DNA of 64,000 nt from Colwellia marinimaniae (GCF_002207865.1 NZ_BDQM01000011.1:1-64000), one strand, 5' to 3'; shown: positions 18,622 through 28,406, counted from the stretch's first letter. The notes: generated from the letters alone by a model not told the origin. Program-made: numbers and translations.

Positions 18622-19419
18622 ATGTATATCAATCCGGCTTGGCGCATATTAACCATTGGTGATGGCGATTTATCCTTTTCGCATTCATTATTGAAAAATT
18701 ATCGTCCACACGTTTTAACGGCGACAATTTTTGATGAATACTCCTCATTAAGTGCTAAATATGGGGCGACACATTTCCAGCAATTAGCAGCGCAAGGGTG
18801 CAAGGTGCTTACCGGTTTTGATGTAACAAACAATCAAACATGGGGTGAGCTGGGCAAATATCAATATGATGCCGTTTTTTTTCAATTTCCTTTGTTATCT
18901 GCGTTTAACTCGGCTGAAGATTTTAAGCAGCAGTGCCTAAATGTCAGTGTAAATACCTTGCACCGCCGGTTATTACGGACTTATCTTTTAAATTGTTTTG
19001 ATTACTTTTTAGATAGTCATGGCGCACAACTGGCCTTTATTACCTCAAAAGATGTTAAACCCTACCGGCAATGGCATATTGAACAATCGTTAACATTACA
19101 TAGTGATATTCATTACCTGGGCAGTATGCCCTTTGACATAGAGAAATTTCCTGGCTACAAAATAAGAAATGTTGATCGAGATAAATATGTTAAAGATACT
19201 CAAGGCATCACTTATGTATTTAGCCGTCGTATCAGTAGCGAACTTGAGGACAAAATCAGTAAACCCAATTATCTAGGTGAGGGTTATTGCCCTTATTGTC
19301 GAGTGGGTCCCTTTTATACCGAACAAGATAAACAGCATCATCTAGCCAGTAAAAAACATCAGAAAATGGCGCATTTTGAACAACAGTGGTTAGATGATGT
19401 CGCTCAGTTTGAACAATAA
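18622..19419 (+). CDS. DUF2431 Rossmann methyltransferase-like protein with C2H2 zinc finger
   Basis: The 265-aa protein has an N-terminal glycine-rich SAM-binding-like start (ILTIGDGDLSFSHSLLKNY) and the block YDAVFFQFPLL, typical of DUF2431, the family of yeast Bmt5, which methylates uridine in 25S rRNA. At the C-terminus C223, C226, H239/H240 and H246 (YCPYC...HHLASKKH) form a C2H2 zinc finger of the matrin/U1 type. Family membership suggests an RNA methyltransferase with an RNA-binding finger, but activity in bacteria is not known to me. The ATG has a weak ribosome-binding site. It stands alone between a mobile element and a relic region. The eukaryote-like domain pair is unusual for a bacterial gene. 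Confidence 0.78.
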   Translation: MYINPAWRILTIGDGDLSFSHSLLKNYRPHVLTATIFDEYSSLSAKYGATHFQQLAAQGCKVLTGFDVTNNQTWGELGKYQYDAVFFQFPLLSAFNSAEDFKQQCLNVSVNTLHRRLLRTYLLNCFDYFLDSHGAQLAFITSKDVKPYRQWHIEQSLTLHSDIHYLGSMPFDIEKFPGYKIRNVDRDKYVKDTQGITYVFSRRISSELEDKISKPNYLGEGYCPYCRVGPFYTEQDKQHHLASKKHQKMAHFEQQWLDDVAQFEQ

Positions 19420-19877
19420 CTCGATAGACTGTTGCTTCGAGTTATTGTTATTCAATAAGAATTTACTCAGTAAGTTAACCTGCAACTCAGCAAACACGCC
19501 TTTAAACCATGCTGATTGATCGCTTGTATTACTCTTTTTACTTGAATCCAAGGTAGAGAGTTACCAAAGTGTAAGGCTCTGTCGTAATTAAGTGTGGCTC
19601 AATGCGCAATACTTTGATTTAAGGGGGAGTATTGCTGATGAAATAAAAGTGAGCTTCTCAAGCATGGATACTTGTGTAGAGCCTCAGGGATGGATGCACG
19701 CGTCTCACTTGTTTACTCAACACATACTCAACGGCGGCATAACAATTCAGCATCAATTAACGACGATAAAGCCTACGTGTATCTATGTGCAAGACTCTTA
19801 GCGTAGTAGAGGATCTGTTTTTTCCCCTTTGCCATTGGTGTATTTGCTTTCATAAAATGGTCAGTAGTTATTATCGA
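19420..19877. other. Intergenic, no intact gene
   Basis: Short open frames occur (for example 19592-19801 on the plus strand) but none has a ribosome-binding site or recognisable protein. It adjoins the PDZ-like relic downstream and may be more of the same decayed locus. Confidence 0.4.
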
Positions 19878-20067
19878 TTACTCAAAGTAATGACCCCCCG
19901 CATTATTTTTAAAATCTAAGGTTTTAAAATCTAAGGTTTTAATTAATATGGACGACTGCTGCTCTTTGCCTTTTACCGCTTTAACAAAATTATCGGTGGT
20001 ATTTATTGTTTTTCCGTCGATTTATACAATACGTTGCATCGGATAAAGCCGCCGCTCTTGTTTCTCC
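19878..20067 (-). pseudogene. Relic of a PDZ-like domain
   Basis: Read on the minus strand, the segment encodes MQRIV, a stop, then IDGKTINTTDNFVKAVKGKEQQ... and ends IKTLDFKTLDFKNNAGGHYFE. This looks like the C-terminal part of a PDZ domain (the IDGKTINTTDNFVKAVKG loop). A TAA interrupts it and a 15-bp tandem copy (AAAATCTAAGGTTTT, 19911-19940) repeats KTLDF. The remainder of the gene is not recognisable upstream. The parent family is uncertain. Confidence 0.45.
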
Positions 20068-20160
20068 TTCTTAAATTCCTCTGAACTACGTATCCAGATA
20101 AACTGAATGTAAGCAATAAAAACATATGGTTACGTTCTAAACTATTATCTTGTTCACTCG

Positions 20161-20949
20161 TTATAACAATTCAAATTCATCGGCATCTAAAAATGCGGGG
20201 AAGTCATCTTTAAATTGCTCAAGCGTGCTGAAATCCAGTTGTGTGGTAATGATTTGTTGTAGATTATCCGCCGCATAAACAATGGTTTCACCGGTAAAAT
20301 CAATGATAGTGGTGCCACCAGAGTGAGGGGTATTACTACCGTCTGCTCCGATACGATTTACGCCAACAACAAAGCATTGATTCTCCATTGCTCGTGCTTT
20401 TAATAAGGTATCCCAGACATGTCGTCGCGCAGCAGGCCAATTAGCGACATTGATCATAAGGTCGTAATCTTGGCGATTTCTACACCAAACGGGAAAGCGT
20501 AAATCATAACAAACCAAGGGCAGTATTTTGATGCCGTTAATGGTGATTACTTTTCTATTGTTGCCTGGTTCAACATGGTCTTGCTCTTTACCTAAACGAA
20601 ATAAATGACGTTTGTCGTAATATTGAACCGTGCCATCAGCAAACACCCAATAAAAACGGTTCACTTTTTTATCGTTGTGGCTCACTAAAACACTGCCAGC
20701 TACTACGCAGTTATATTGTCGTGCTATTTTCTTTAGCCAGGCTAACGCAAGACCGCCATCTTCGGGCTCTTGTACATTGCTTTTATTAATACAAAAACCA
20801 GTGGAAAAGGTTTCTGGTAGCAATAATAAGTCGGCAGCAGCATGGTCAGTAAAGTGATTTTCGATCAGCTGTGCTAAGTCATTAAAATTGGCTGGTTGGT
20901 CTAACCACTGTATATCGTATTGCACTGCGGCTATGGTTAAAGTTGACAT
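20161..20949 (-). CDS. yafV: Omega-amidase of the YafV (nitrilase) family
   Basis: A 262-aa carbon-nitrogen hydrolase with the full catalytic triad: Glu in LLLPETFSTG, Lys in YDKRHLFRLG and Cys in LVCYDLRFPVW. The family hydrolyses alpha-ketoglutaramate and alpha-ketosuccinamate, the products of glutamine and asparagine transaminases, in the cytoplasm. Its start overlaps the end of the methionine aminotransferase gene by 13 bases, so translation is probably coupled. That pairing matches the known glutamine transaminase/omega-amidase route, where removing the keto-amide pulls the transamination of methionine keto acid forward. Confidence 0.92.
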   Translation of the reverse strand: MSTLTIAAVQYDIQWLDQPANFNDLAQLIENHFTDHAAADLLLLPETFSTGFCINKSNVQEPEDGGLALAWLKKIARQYNCVVAGSVLVSHNDKKVNRFYWVFADGTVQYYDKRHLFRLGKEQDHVEPGNNRKVITINGIKILPLVCYDLRFPVWCRNRQDYDLMINVANWPAARRHVWDTLLKARAMENQCFVVGVNRIGADGSNTPHSGGTTIIDFTGETIVYAADNLQQIITTQLDFSTLEQFKDDFPAFLDADEFELL

Positions 20950-22124
20950 AATATTTCCGCTGCTTTAAGTAAAGTGTCGTCATTTTTAGCAAAACAGAGT
21001 CGGATCACTTTATTGTTCTGCTGATACGCTGGCCTTTGCTCTGCTGGATAAAATGGGCTGAGTGGAATGGCGGCAACACCTATGTCCTTGGTTAACCACT
21101 GACAAAATTCACGGTCATTGAGTGGTGATATTGCCGAATAATCTAATAATAAGAAATAAGTACCTTTCGAGGGCAGTAGGCTAAAACGAGACTCTTGCAG
21201 TGCATTAATGAGCACATCTCTTTTTTGTTGATAGAAATTTGCTAGCTCGGTGATATGTGCTGGTTGCGCTTTTAACATTTGCGCAATGGCAATTTGTGCC
21301 GGGGTAAAAGAGCAAAAGGTAACGAATTGATGAATTTTTCTAAATTCAGCGGTAAGCTCATCGGGTGCGATGCAATAACCCATTTTCCAGCCAGTACAAT
21401 GAAAGGTTTTACCAAAACTAGAGACGACAAAGGCGCGTTTAAACAACTCAGGGTAACGTAAAACACTCTCATGGCGTAAACCGTCAAAGGTCATATGCTC
21501 ATATACTTCGTCGCTGATGACATACAAATTATATTGCTCAACCAAGCCTTGTAAGGCACTAAGATCAGCTTGACTCAATATTGAGCCGGTTGGATTGTGT
21601 GGGCTGTTGATAATAATCGCGCGTGTTTTGGCATTGATAGTTTTCTCTACCACGGCCCAGTTTATTGCATAACTTGGCGCATCCAGGGTGATATGACGAC
21701 AAATGCCTCCCGCTAGTTCAACGGCAGGCTCATAAGAGTCGTAGGCGGGGTCAAAAATTATTACTTCATCACCTGGGCTAACTAGGGTTTGTATCGCGAC
21801 CCATAATGCTTCGGTAGCGCCCGAGGTAATAGTGACGTTGTTTAGCCCATCGATCTTTTGCTCATCGGCTAAATGCACTTGATACTGCCTATGCACCATG
21901 TTGGCAATTTCAGTTAACAGCTCAGGCAAACCGTTTGATGGTGAGTATTGATTCTTGCCTTCAGAGATGGCTTGATTAATTTTATCTTTCAAAAAAGCAG
22001 GCGGTTCAAATTCAGGAAAGCCTTGCGATAAATTAATGGCTTGATACTGATTAGCCATTACCGACATTTCAGTGAAAATACTGGTCTCTACATGAGGTAG
22101 TTTACTGGTAAAAGAAGATGACAC
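20937..22124 (-). CDS. ybdL: Methionine aminotransferase (class I/II PLP enzyme)
   Basis: A 395-aa aminotransferase of fold type I. The lysine that binds pyridoxal phosphate is in SSFGKTFHCTGWKMGYC; other hallmarks are NLSQGFPEFEPP, TSGATEALW and INSPHNPTGSIL. These fit YbdL, which transaminates methionine and related amino acids with glutamine or keto acids. The start is GTG at 22124, supported by AAGGG upstream. It is the first gene of a two-gene operon with the omega-amidase, consistent with methionine salvage of 4-methylthio-2-oxobutyrate (known pathway; inference for this organism). Confidence 0.9.
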   Translation of the reverse strand: MSSSFTSKLPHVETSIFTEMSVMANQYQAINLSQGFPEFEPPAFLKDKINQAISEGKNQYSPSNGLPELLTEIANMVHRQYQVHLADEQKIDGLNNVTITSGATEALWVAIQTLVSPGDEVIIFDPAYDSYEPAVELAGGICRHITLDAPSYAINWAVVEKTINAKTRAIIINSPHNPTGSILSQADLSALQGLVEQYNLYVISDEVYEHMTFDGLRHESVLRYPELFKRAFVVSSFGKTFHCTGWKMGYCIAPDELTAEFRKIHQFVTFCSFTPAQIAIAQMLKAQPAHITELANFYQQKRDVLINALQESRFSLLPSKGTYFLLLDYSAISPLNDREFCQWLTKDIGVAAIPLSPFYPAEQRPAYQQNNKVIRLCFAKNDDTLLKAAEILCQL

Positions 22125-22521
22125 TAAAGACGCCCTTATTTTTTTAGTCGTGAATGTTTATATAGAAATCGTTTAAGTAGCTATTAAGTAAATAAGGTTC
22201 AAGTGGCTTTTTAAAATAGACAGTGAACCGATCAATCAATGTTATGACTAACGGCTTATTAGTTCAATCGTTATCCGCTGTTAATCGATAACGGCACAAA
22301 GTTAACCTTCAGTTTTTGCAGAGTATAGCTAGGGGACACCCCCTTTACGGTTGTCGCCACTGCCACGCTAAGCACCCAATAGACCCGCTTCATTCTTTGT
22401 ATTTATGGCGTGTAACTAATTTGTTACATGATGTCGTAGCTTTAACTCGAAGAACTAATGAAAAACTAATGAAAAACTGTACAAAGTTACATAAGATACC
22501 GTGATAATAATATAGGGGACA
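22125..22521. other. Intergenic between divergent genes, with promoter-like segment
   Basis: No gene is convincing. The segment 22423-22449 (GTTACATGATGTCGTAGC then TTTAACTCG) resembles 818-841 ahead of the other M16 protease. AGGGGAC at 22515-22520 is the ribosome-binding site for the gene at 22522. Confidence 0.45.
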
Positions 22522-25428
22522 ATGATGAAAGTTAAGATGAAAAAGAAATATTTGGCGGCCGTAATAGCCGCAAGTTTAACGTTATCCGCCTGCATGGCAA
22601 CCACTGACGCTGACTCTAGCAATAGCGCGTCAATACCATCATCTGCAAATGAAGCCAATAAAGTCTTTAGCCAAAAATACTTATTCAAAAAATTAGCGAA
22701 TGGTTTAAGTGTATTAGTGGTGAGAACTGACTATCCAGATCTTGTTTCCGTACAAATCCCCGTGTCAGTTGGCTCTCGCGATGAAGATGAAGTGGGTAAA
22801 ACCGGCTTTGCACATTTCTTTGAGCATATGATGTTTAAAGGCTCAGAGAAATTTCCACAAGATGTTTATTCTGATTTATTTAAAAATGCTGGTGTTGATA
22901 ATGGTGCTTACACAACCAACGATTACACCAATTATCATTTAGATTTTTCTAAAGCACATTTAGATAAAGTATTAGAAATTCAAGCGGATCACTTTAAAAA
23001 CCTTAGCTACACAGCGGCACAATTTAAAACTGAAGCGTTAACGGTAAAAGGTGAATACTTAAAAAACAATGCTAGCCCAATTCGAAAGCTACTAGCGGCT
23101 GTGCGAAAAGAAGCATTTGAAAGTCATACCTATAAACATACCACCATGGGCTTCTTTGAAGATGTAGAAGCAATGCCTGAGCAAATGGCTTATGGTGAAA
23201 AGTTCTTTAATCAGTTTTATAAGCCTGAATATGTTTCTATAGTGATTGTTGGTGATGTTGAGCCACAAGCCACAATGGCTATGGTAGAAAAACATTGGGG
23301 CAGTTGGGAAAAAGGTGATTTTGTTAATGAAATCGCGCCAGAGCCAAAGCAAACAGCAGCAAAGTATGTTCATGAACAGTTTGATGATTTACCGGGTCAT
23401 TGGTTATTAGTTTCTTATAAAGGCTCTGATTGGCAACCGAAGGAAAAAGATCGCGCCGCTTTAGATTTAATTGCTGAATTGTACTTTTCAAAAAACTCAG
23501 CATTGTATCAAGAGCTAGTGGTAGATAAGCAGTTGGCGAGCAAAATGTTTAACTACAATCCTGAAACAAAAGATGCTGGCTTACGTCATGTATTCATCAA
23601 AGTGAATGAAGAAAAAGATTTAGTGATTGTCCGTGATGCAGTGAATCGTACTTATGCGCAAGCTCGTACTGAGCTAGTTTCAGCCGAAAAGCTTGATAAC
23701 TTAAAATCTAATTTAAAATATAGCTTTGTCAATAAGTTAGATTCTTCCGAGTCTATCGCTTCTACACTTGCCAGTTATATGCACTTTGATCGTGATCCAG
23801 AAACGATTAACCACCTATATAATAGCTTTGATAAAATTTCGGCTGAAGATATCAAAGACATCGCCAATCAATATTTTGTCGATGAAAACCGCACTACAGT
23901 GACGTTATCAGCATTAGATAAAATTGCTGGCTTTGCAGAAGAAGTTGACTTAAACGGCGCGGTGGCAAAAATCGAGATGAACAAGGCTCACCCTAGTGCG
24001 CCGCTGTTTTCGGTCTTAGATAAAACGAATGACTCGCCGTTGATTGATATTAACTTCCTGTTTTATACTGGTGCGGCAGCAGATCCAGTCGGTAAGAAAG
24101 GTGTGGCAGCATTGACTGCTCTCATGTTAACCCAAGGTGGTTCACAAACGCGTAGCTATAAAGACATTCAGCAAGGTCTATACCCTTTAGCCGGACAGTT
24201 TTCGTCTCAGCTAGATAAAGAAATGATGTCGTTTACCGGTCGTGTTCACAAAGACAATGCTTTGCTGTGGTATCAATTGATCAGTGATCAATTATTGAAT
24301 CCGGGTTGGCGTGAAGAAGATTTTAAACGTCTGAAAAAAGAGTTAATTGAGGGCATTAAATCAGGGCTTAAATCTTCTAATGATGAGGAGTTAGGCAAAG
24401 AGGTGCTTTATAGCAAGTTGTATCAGGGCCATGTTTATGAAAACTATAATAATGGTGATTTGTCTGACTTAGCAGCACTCACCATTGAAGATGTTAAAAC
24501 CTTCTACAGCACACAACTTACCCAAGCTAAATTACATTTGGGTATTACTGGCGCTATGCCGAGTGCTTTAAAAGCACAGTTAATCTCCGACTTAACGGCT
24601 TTACCTGTTGGTGATGAAAAACGCTTAACTATTGCCAAAGCACCGATTTTAAAAGGTCATCATGCGACAATTGTAGAAAAGAATGCGCAATCAACCGCTG
24701 TATCTTTTGGTTTTCCCATCGATACTATTCGCAGTGACAAAGATTGGGCCGCGCTTTGGTTAGTGCGTTCATATTTTGGTGAACACCGTAGCTCTAATAG
24801 CTACTTGTATCAACAAATACGTCAAGCACGTGGTATGAACTATGGTGATTATTCTTATATTGAATATTTTCCACGTGGTATGTATCAAACTAAGCCGGAT
24901 GCAAACCTAGGCCGTTCAAGCCAAATTTTTCAAATTTGGTTACGTCCTTTACGTTCAAATAATGATGCGCATTTCGCCACACGTGCCGCTTTATATGAGT
25001 TGGACAAACTGATTGAAAATGGCATGAGCGAAAAAGACTTTCAGGCAACACGTAATTATTTAACTAACTATGCTCCGCAATTAGTGGCTAGCCAAGATCA
25101 GCAGTTAGGTTATGCACTTGATAGTGAGTTTTATCAAACAGAAGAGTTTGTTAAGTACGTACGTGGTGAGTTTGCCAAACTATCGTTAGCCGATGTCAAT
25201 CGTGTTATTAAAGAGAACTTACAAACTGATGATATTCATTATGTTTTCATTTCAAGTGATGCTAAAGATATGAAGAAACGTTTGTTGTCTGAACAAGTAT
25301 CACCGTTAACATATAACAGTGAAAAACCGGCCGAGCTTTTAGCTACCGATAAAATTATCGAAAGTTATAAGTTAGCGCTGCCGGCTAAAAATGTTGAAGT
25401 TATTGCGGTAGACAAGGTTTTTAAATAA
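22522..25428 (+). CDS. M16 zinc protease, PqqL-like lipoprotein
   Basis: A two-repeat M16 protease (968 aa). The first half carries HFFEH (H98, E101, H102) and E178 in VKGEYLKNN as likely third ligand; the second half (from about residue 500, FLFYTGAAADPVGKKGVAALTA) lacks the zinc motif, as is normal for the non-catalytic repeat. The N-terminus is a lipoprotein signal with lipobox LSAC. It probably degrades peptides at the periplasmic face of a membrane. AGGGG lies just before the ATG (an ATG 3 bases later is equally possible). A strong terminator follows. It differs in architecture from the pitrilysin-like protease at 924. Confidence 0.92.
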   Translation: MMKVKMKKKYLAAVIAASLTLSACMATTDADSSNSASIPSSANEANKVFSQKYLFKKLANGLSVLVVRTDYPDLVSVQIPVSVGSRDEDEVGKTGFAHFFEHMMFKGSEKFPQDVYSDLFKNAGVDNGAYTTNDYTNYHLDFSKAHLDKVLEIQADHFKNLSYTAAQFKTEALTVKGEYLKNNASPIRKLLAAVRKEAFESHTYKHTTMGFFEDVEAMPEQMAYGEKFFNQFYKPEYVSIVIVGDVEPQATMAMVEKHWGSWEKGDFVNEIAPEPKQTAAKYVHEQFDDLPGHWLLVSYKGSDWQPKEKDRAALDLIAELYFSKNSALYQELVVDKQLASKMFNYNPETKDAGLRHVFIKVNEEKDLVIVRDAVNRTYAQARTELVSAEKLDNLKSNLKYSFVNKLDSSESIASTLASYMHFDRDPETINHLYNSFDKISAEDIKDIANQYFVDENRTTVTLSALDKIAGFAEEVDLNGAVAKIEMNKAHPSAPLFSVLDKTNDSPLIDINFLFYTGAAADPVGKKGVAALTALMLTQGGSQTRSYKDIQQGLYPLAGQFSSQLDKEMMSFTGRVHKDNALLWYQLISDQLLNPGWREEDFKRLKKELIEGIKSGLKSSNDEELGKEVLYSKLYQGHVYENYNNGDLSDLAALTIEDVKTFYSTQLTQAKLHLGITGAMPSALKAQLISDLTALPVGDEKRLTIAKAPILKGHHATIVEKNAQSTAVSFGFPIDTIRSDKDWAALWLVRSYFGEHRSSNSYLYQQIRQARGMNYGDYSYIEYFPRGMYQTKPDANLGRSSQIFQIWLRPLRSNNDAHFATRAALYELDKLIENGMSEKDFQATRNYLTNYAPQLVASQDQQLGYALDSEFYQTEEFVKYVRGEFAKLSLADVNRVIKENLQTDDIHYVFISSDAKDMKKRLLSEQVSPLTYNSEKPAELLATDKIIESYKLALPAKNVEVIAVDKVFK

Positions 25429-25477
25429 GTATAGCGATAACTCAGTATTCATCTGACGGGTCTTCTCAGACTTTACT

Positions 25478-25510
25478 AAACACCACGCTTGCCGTGGTGT
25501 TTTTGTTTTT
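25478..25510 (+). terminator. Rho-independent terminator after PqqL-like protease
   Basis: Perfect stem ACACCACG/CGTGGTGT with a 5-base loop, followed by TTTTGTTTTT. Confidence 0.9.
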
Positions 25511-25850
25511 AATGCAGAATAAATGGCGTCAAAGTAAATGTCATTAATTTGTTGCCACAGCATTACCAAACAAGCTCGGCAATTATTCAATACCAAGATA
25601 AAATAAAAGGCTCGAACGGCCCAAAGATGAACTTGACTGAAGTTTTGTATTTTCTATACTTTAGCTGAGGTTATCACTAATAATCAGAGGCTATTCATTT
25701 GAAAACAACGCTTGTTCACCTTGGTGTTTCGGCATGTAATGTTGCGATAATAACGCGATGGAAAAAGTTCATGTAATATTACTAATGCTATGTTTAATGT
25801 TTCGAGCAAATAAGTGGCTGCGGTTATATTTTTCTATTTTTACACTATAA
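25511..25850. other. Intergenic, no gene seen
   Basis: No open frame with a start signal was found on either strand and no repeat was recognised. Confidence 0.45.
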
Positions 25851-25880
25851 AAAAACCAATAACAGCTTATTGGTTTTTAG
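25851..25880 (-). terminator. Terminator downstream of folD
   Basis: Stem AAAAACCAATAA/TTATTGGTTTTT with a 4-base loop, with A tracts to the left and T to the right, so it can act in both directions. It lies about 50 bases past the folD stop codon. Confidence 0.8.
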
Positions 25881-25931
25881 TCGTGATAGACAATTTAACT
25901 CAGCTTTCAATGAGGTTTCACTGCGGTTTAG

Positions 25932-26792
25932 TTAAGCGTTAGCTCTTGCCGCTTCAACAGTATTTTTTAATAGGCAAGCAATCGTCATTGGCCCTACGCC
26001 GCCGGGCACGGGTGTTATTGCACCACAAATCTTCTCAACGGCAGTAAAGTCAACATCACCAACAAGTTTAGCCTTGCCATTCTCATCTTCAATACGGTTA
26101 ATGCCAACATCAATAACGGTTGCTCCTTTTTTAACCCAACTTGCTTTAACAAAGTTTGGACGCCCAACCGCGGCTATTAAAATATCCGCTTGTCGACAAA
26201 TTTCAGCTAAATTCTTCGTGCGGGAGTGGGTAATAGTTACCGTACAGTGCTCTTGTAAAAGTAATAAAGCCACCGGCTTACCGACAATATTTGAACGGCC
26301 AATAACGACGGCATGCAGGCCTGATAAATCTTCACCTAAATGCTTTTTCGCCAAAATAATACAACCTTGTGGTGTACAAGGAACTAATGCGCCTTTTTCT
26401 CCATTGAGTAAACGGCCAGAGTTTAGGGCATGAAAGCCATCGACATCTTTATGAGGAGCTATAGCGGCAATGATGACACTTTCATCAATATGTTTAGGCA
26501 AGGGTAACTGCACTAAAATTCCATGTACGCTGTTATCATTATTTAATTGCTCAAGCTGCTCAAGCAATTGTGCCTGAGTAGTATCAATAGGCAATTTAAT
26601 TTCACTTGAAATCATGCCAACTTCACGAGTTTGCTTAACCTTATTACGAACATAAATTTGACTAGCAGGATCTTCCCCCACCAAAACAACCGTTAAGCCT
26701 GGGGTAATGTTTTTGTCTTTTTTTAGTTGTGCAACTTCAATAGCCAGTGCTTTTCGTAAATCGACTGCTGCTTGTTTACCATCAATAATCAT
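25932..26792 (-). CDS. folD: Methylene-THF dehydrogenase/methenyl-THF cyclohydrolase
   Basis: A 286-aa bifunctional enzyme of one-carbon folate metabolism in the cytoplasm. Hallmarks are [17 protein letters not shown] with the catalytic lysine, [24 protein letters not shown], the NADP-binding GRSNIVGKP and the end block [16 protein letters not shown]. Length is normal. Several blocks ([37 protein letters not shown]) look more like FolD of alphaproteobacteria than the usual gammaproteobacterial form, from memory of the family. The ribosome-binding site is weak. It is preceded on its strand by a separate gene for a periplasmic protein. Confidence 0.94.
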   Translation of the reverse strand: MIIDGKQAAVDLRKALAIEVAQLKKDKNITPGLTVVLVGEDPASQIYVRNKVKQTREVGMISSEIKLPIDTTQAQLLEQLEQLNNDNSVHGILVQLPLPKHIDESVIIAAIAPHKDVDGFHALNSGRLLNGEKGALVPCTPQGCIILAKKHLGEDLSGLHAVVIGRSNIVGKPVALLLLQEHCTVTITHSRTKNLAEICRQADILIAAVGRPNFVKASWVKKGATVIDVGINRIEDENGKAKLVGDVDFTAVEKICGAITPVPGGVGPMTIACLLKNTVEAARANA

Positions 26793-26864
26793 ATGTTTTT
26801 TACTTTTTAAAATGTTAGAAGAATATAGTTATTGACCCCATGATTCAAAATTCAATAGTTAGTA

Positions 26865-27827
26865 TTATTGAGTGGGGTCGAGGTATTTTTTTTCAGCGAA
26901 CTTTTCCGCTAAAAAAGTTTGTAAGCCAGCTAATTGTTTATCGGAGAACCATTTTTTGTGTGCTTGGTAATAGTCTTTACTTTGGTAAACTTTGGCTAAT
27001 ATTTTATTAATATCGTTAATAATACCCTGGCCCAACTGACTATTTGAACAATTAAAATGTGCAATAAGGTAAGGGGGCGCACCAGCAATGGTGTATTGCT
27101 CTAGCAGTGTTTTTTGTGCTTCATTTGGGGTTATATCTACAGGTAAGGCGAGGACAAAATCAACCCGTGATTTATATAACATCGACGCTAGCGCCACTAC
27201 TCGCTGATTGCCGCCACGGTAATAGATATTTTCTGGATTTATTTGTTTTATTTGCTGGTCAAGAAAATTACCAAAAGAGACATCCTGGGCAACACCCATA
27301 GTTTGTGTCGGTAATGATTTAAAGACACTGGCAAGATTTTTGATTTCACCCTTGGTATTAAATAATTGACTAGGTAAAGCAGACTTTTGATTAAAGCGGT
27401 AAAGTTTATGGGTCAGGTAAAAGCTTTGTGGATCTGAAAAGAGTGAATATTCTCTACGCTCTGGTGTCTTCGCTCTATTGGCGACACAGACATCATCTTT
27501 AGTAATAAGCATTTTATTTATTCGTGGTGCTGTCACTCGCACTATTTGAACATCATATTGTGGTGATTTTTTCAATTGTTGAATGATTAAATTTTCAATA
27601 TAAGAAGCGGTTGACGATTCAGCAGAATTTTTAGCTAATAGATCTATATTTTCAATCTTGTCTTCTACTAACCAAAGGATTTTTTTCTTGCTCACCTGCT
27701 CATTTATCGGCTCACTTTGCGCCGTGGCACTATAAGTAACGCTGTAAAGAGCGCCAATAAAAACAGTAAAGCTAATGAATGAGGCTAGCATTGGTGGTGA
27801 GGGAAATAGCTTCAAGGAAAATGTCAT
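26865..27827 (-). CDS. Periplasmic solute-binding-like protein
   Basis: A 320-aa secreted protein: a hydrophobic signal segment (LASFISFTVFIGALYSVTYSATA) precedes KKILWLVEDKIENIDLL and a two-lobed layout resembling extracellular solute-binding family 3 proteins (late block AYVQSKDYYQAHKKWF-like region near residue 290, read here as LAKVYQSKDYYQAHKKWF). It resembles a conserved group of uncharacterised binding-protein-like sequences in gammaproteobacteria. No transporter genes are adjacent, so it may be a sensor or orphan protein. Start choice between M1 and M13 is unclear because neither has a good ribosome-binding site. Confidence 0.6.
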   Translation of the reverse strand: MTFSLKLFPSPPMLASFISFTVFIGALYSVTYSATAQSEPINEQVSKKKILWLVEDKIENIDLLAKNSAESSTASYIENLIIQQLKKSPQYDVQIVRVTAPRINKMLITKDDVCVANRAKTPERREYSLFSDPQSFYLTHKLYRFNQKSALPSQLFNTKGEIKNLASVFKSLPTQTMGVAQDVSFGNFLDQQIKQINPENIYYRGGNQRVVALASMLYKSRVDFVLALPVDITPNEAQKTLLEQYTIAGAPPYLIAHFNCSNSQLGQGIINDINKILAKVYQSKDYYQAHKKWFSDKQLAGLQTFLAEKFAEKKYLDPTQ

Positions 27828-28036
27828 CTGAGTAAAAATTCGGCTTATTCTAACTGTATTTTATTTAATAAAATAGCTTTCATCGCTGCAAAGCTATAAA
27901 TATCACTCACAACCTAAACCACTCACGACCCGTAACCTGGATATAGAGCAGGAGCTAGCAAATAATTTCATGATTTCACCGCTACGGTAAGCATTCAATA
28001 ATGTATCGGTTAACAAATAGGGTTATTTTACCCATT

Positions 28037-28076
28037 TAAAAAGCCCCTGCATATATATATGAGGAGCTTTTTATAA
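28037..28076 (-). terminator. Probable terminator after small lipoprotein gene
   Basis: Stem AAAAGCCCCT/AGGAGCTTTT (one C-A mismatch) around an AT-repeat loop. On the minus strand a T-run follows the stem. It lies about 25 bases beyond the lipoprotein stop. Confidence 0.6.
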
Positions 28077-28100
28077 AGAGCTTTGTAAGCCGTATAACAG

Positions 28101-28400
28101 TTAAGTTATTGGCGGACAGCCTTGAACAAGCATAGCAACAGTGGCTGCAGATTTTACATTTTCGTAATATGAGCTAGCATCCGTTTCAGCGCTTGGCGCA
28201 ATCACTAATCCTGACATCTCAGCGATTTGCTTAAGCGTAGCAAAAGATGTTTTGTCTGCCTCATACGCTGCCAATGCGCTGGTTATTTGTCCACAAGAAT
28301 AACTATTAGCCAAGCCTTTTGAATAAGCACTTTGCAACTCTGTTGCGCTTTGGCATGCTGATAATACGACGATCATTAACACTGAAAGTAAATATTTCAT
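28101..28400 (-). CDS. Small lipoprotein, unrecognised
   Basis: A 99-aa protein with lipoprotein signal MKYLLSVLMIVVLSAC. The mature part is mostly helical and polar, with two further cysteines (SCGQ and QGCPP near the C-terminus) that could form a disulfide. I do not recognise a family. It starts 6 bases after the OmpA-type lipoprotein gene, so the two are almost certainly one operon, and it may help that protein at the outer membrane (inference). Confidence 0.7.
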   Translation of the reverse strand: MKYLLSVLMIVVLSACQSATELQSAYSKGLANSYSCGQITSALAAYEADKTSFATLKQIAEMSGLVIAPSAETDASSYYENVKSAATVAMLVQGCPPIT

Positions 28401-28406
28401 AGTTAA

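Noticed and set aside
22316..22504. 62-codon plus-strand frame ahead of the PqqL-like gene
   Set aside because: Cysteine/histidine-rich by chance; no start signal, and it covers the promoter region.
26832..26880. Inverted repeat GACCCCA/TGGGGTC at the end of the binding-protein gene
   Set aside because: Loop of about 35 bases and one arm inside the coding end; chance is likely.
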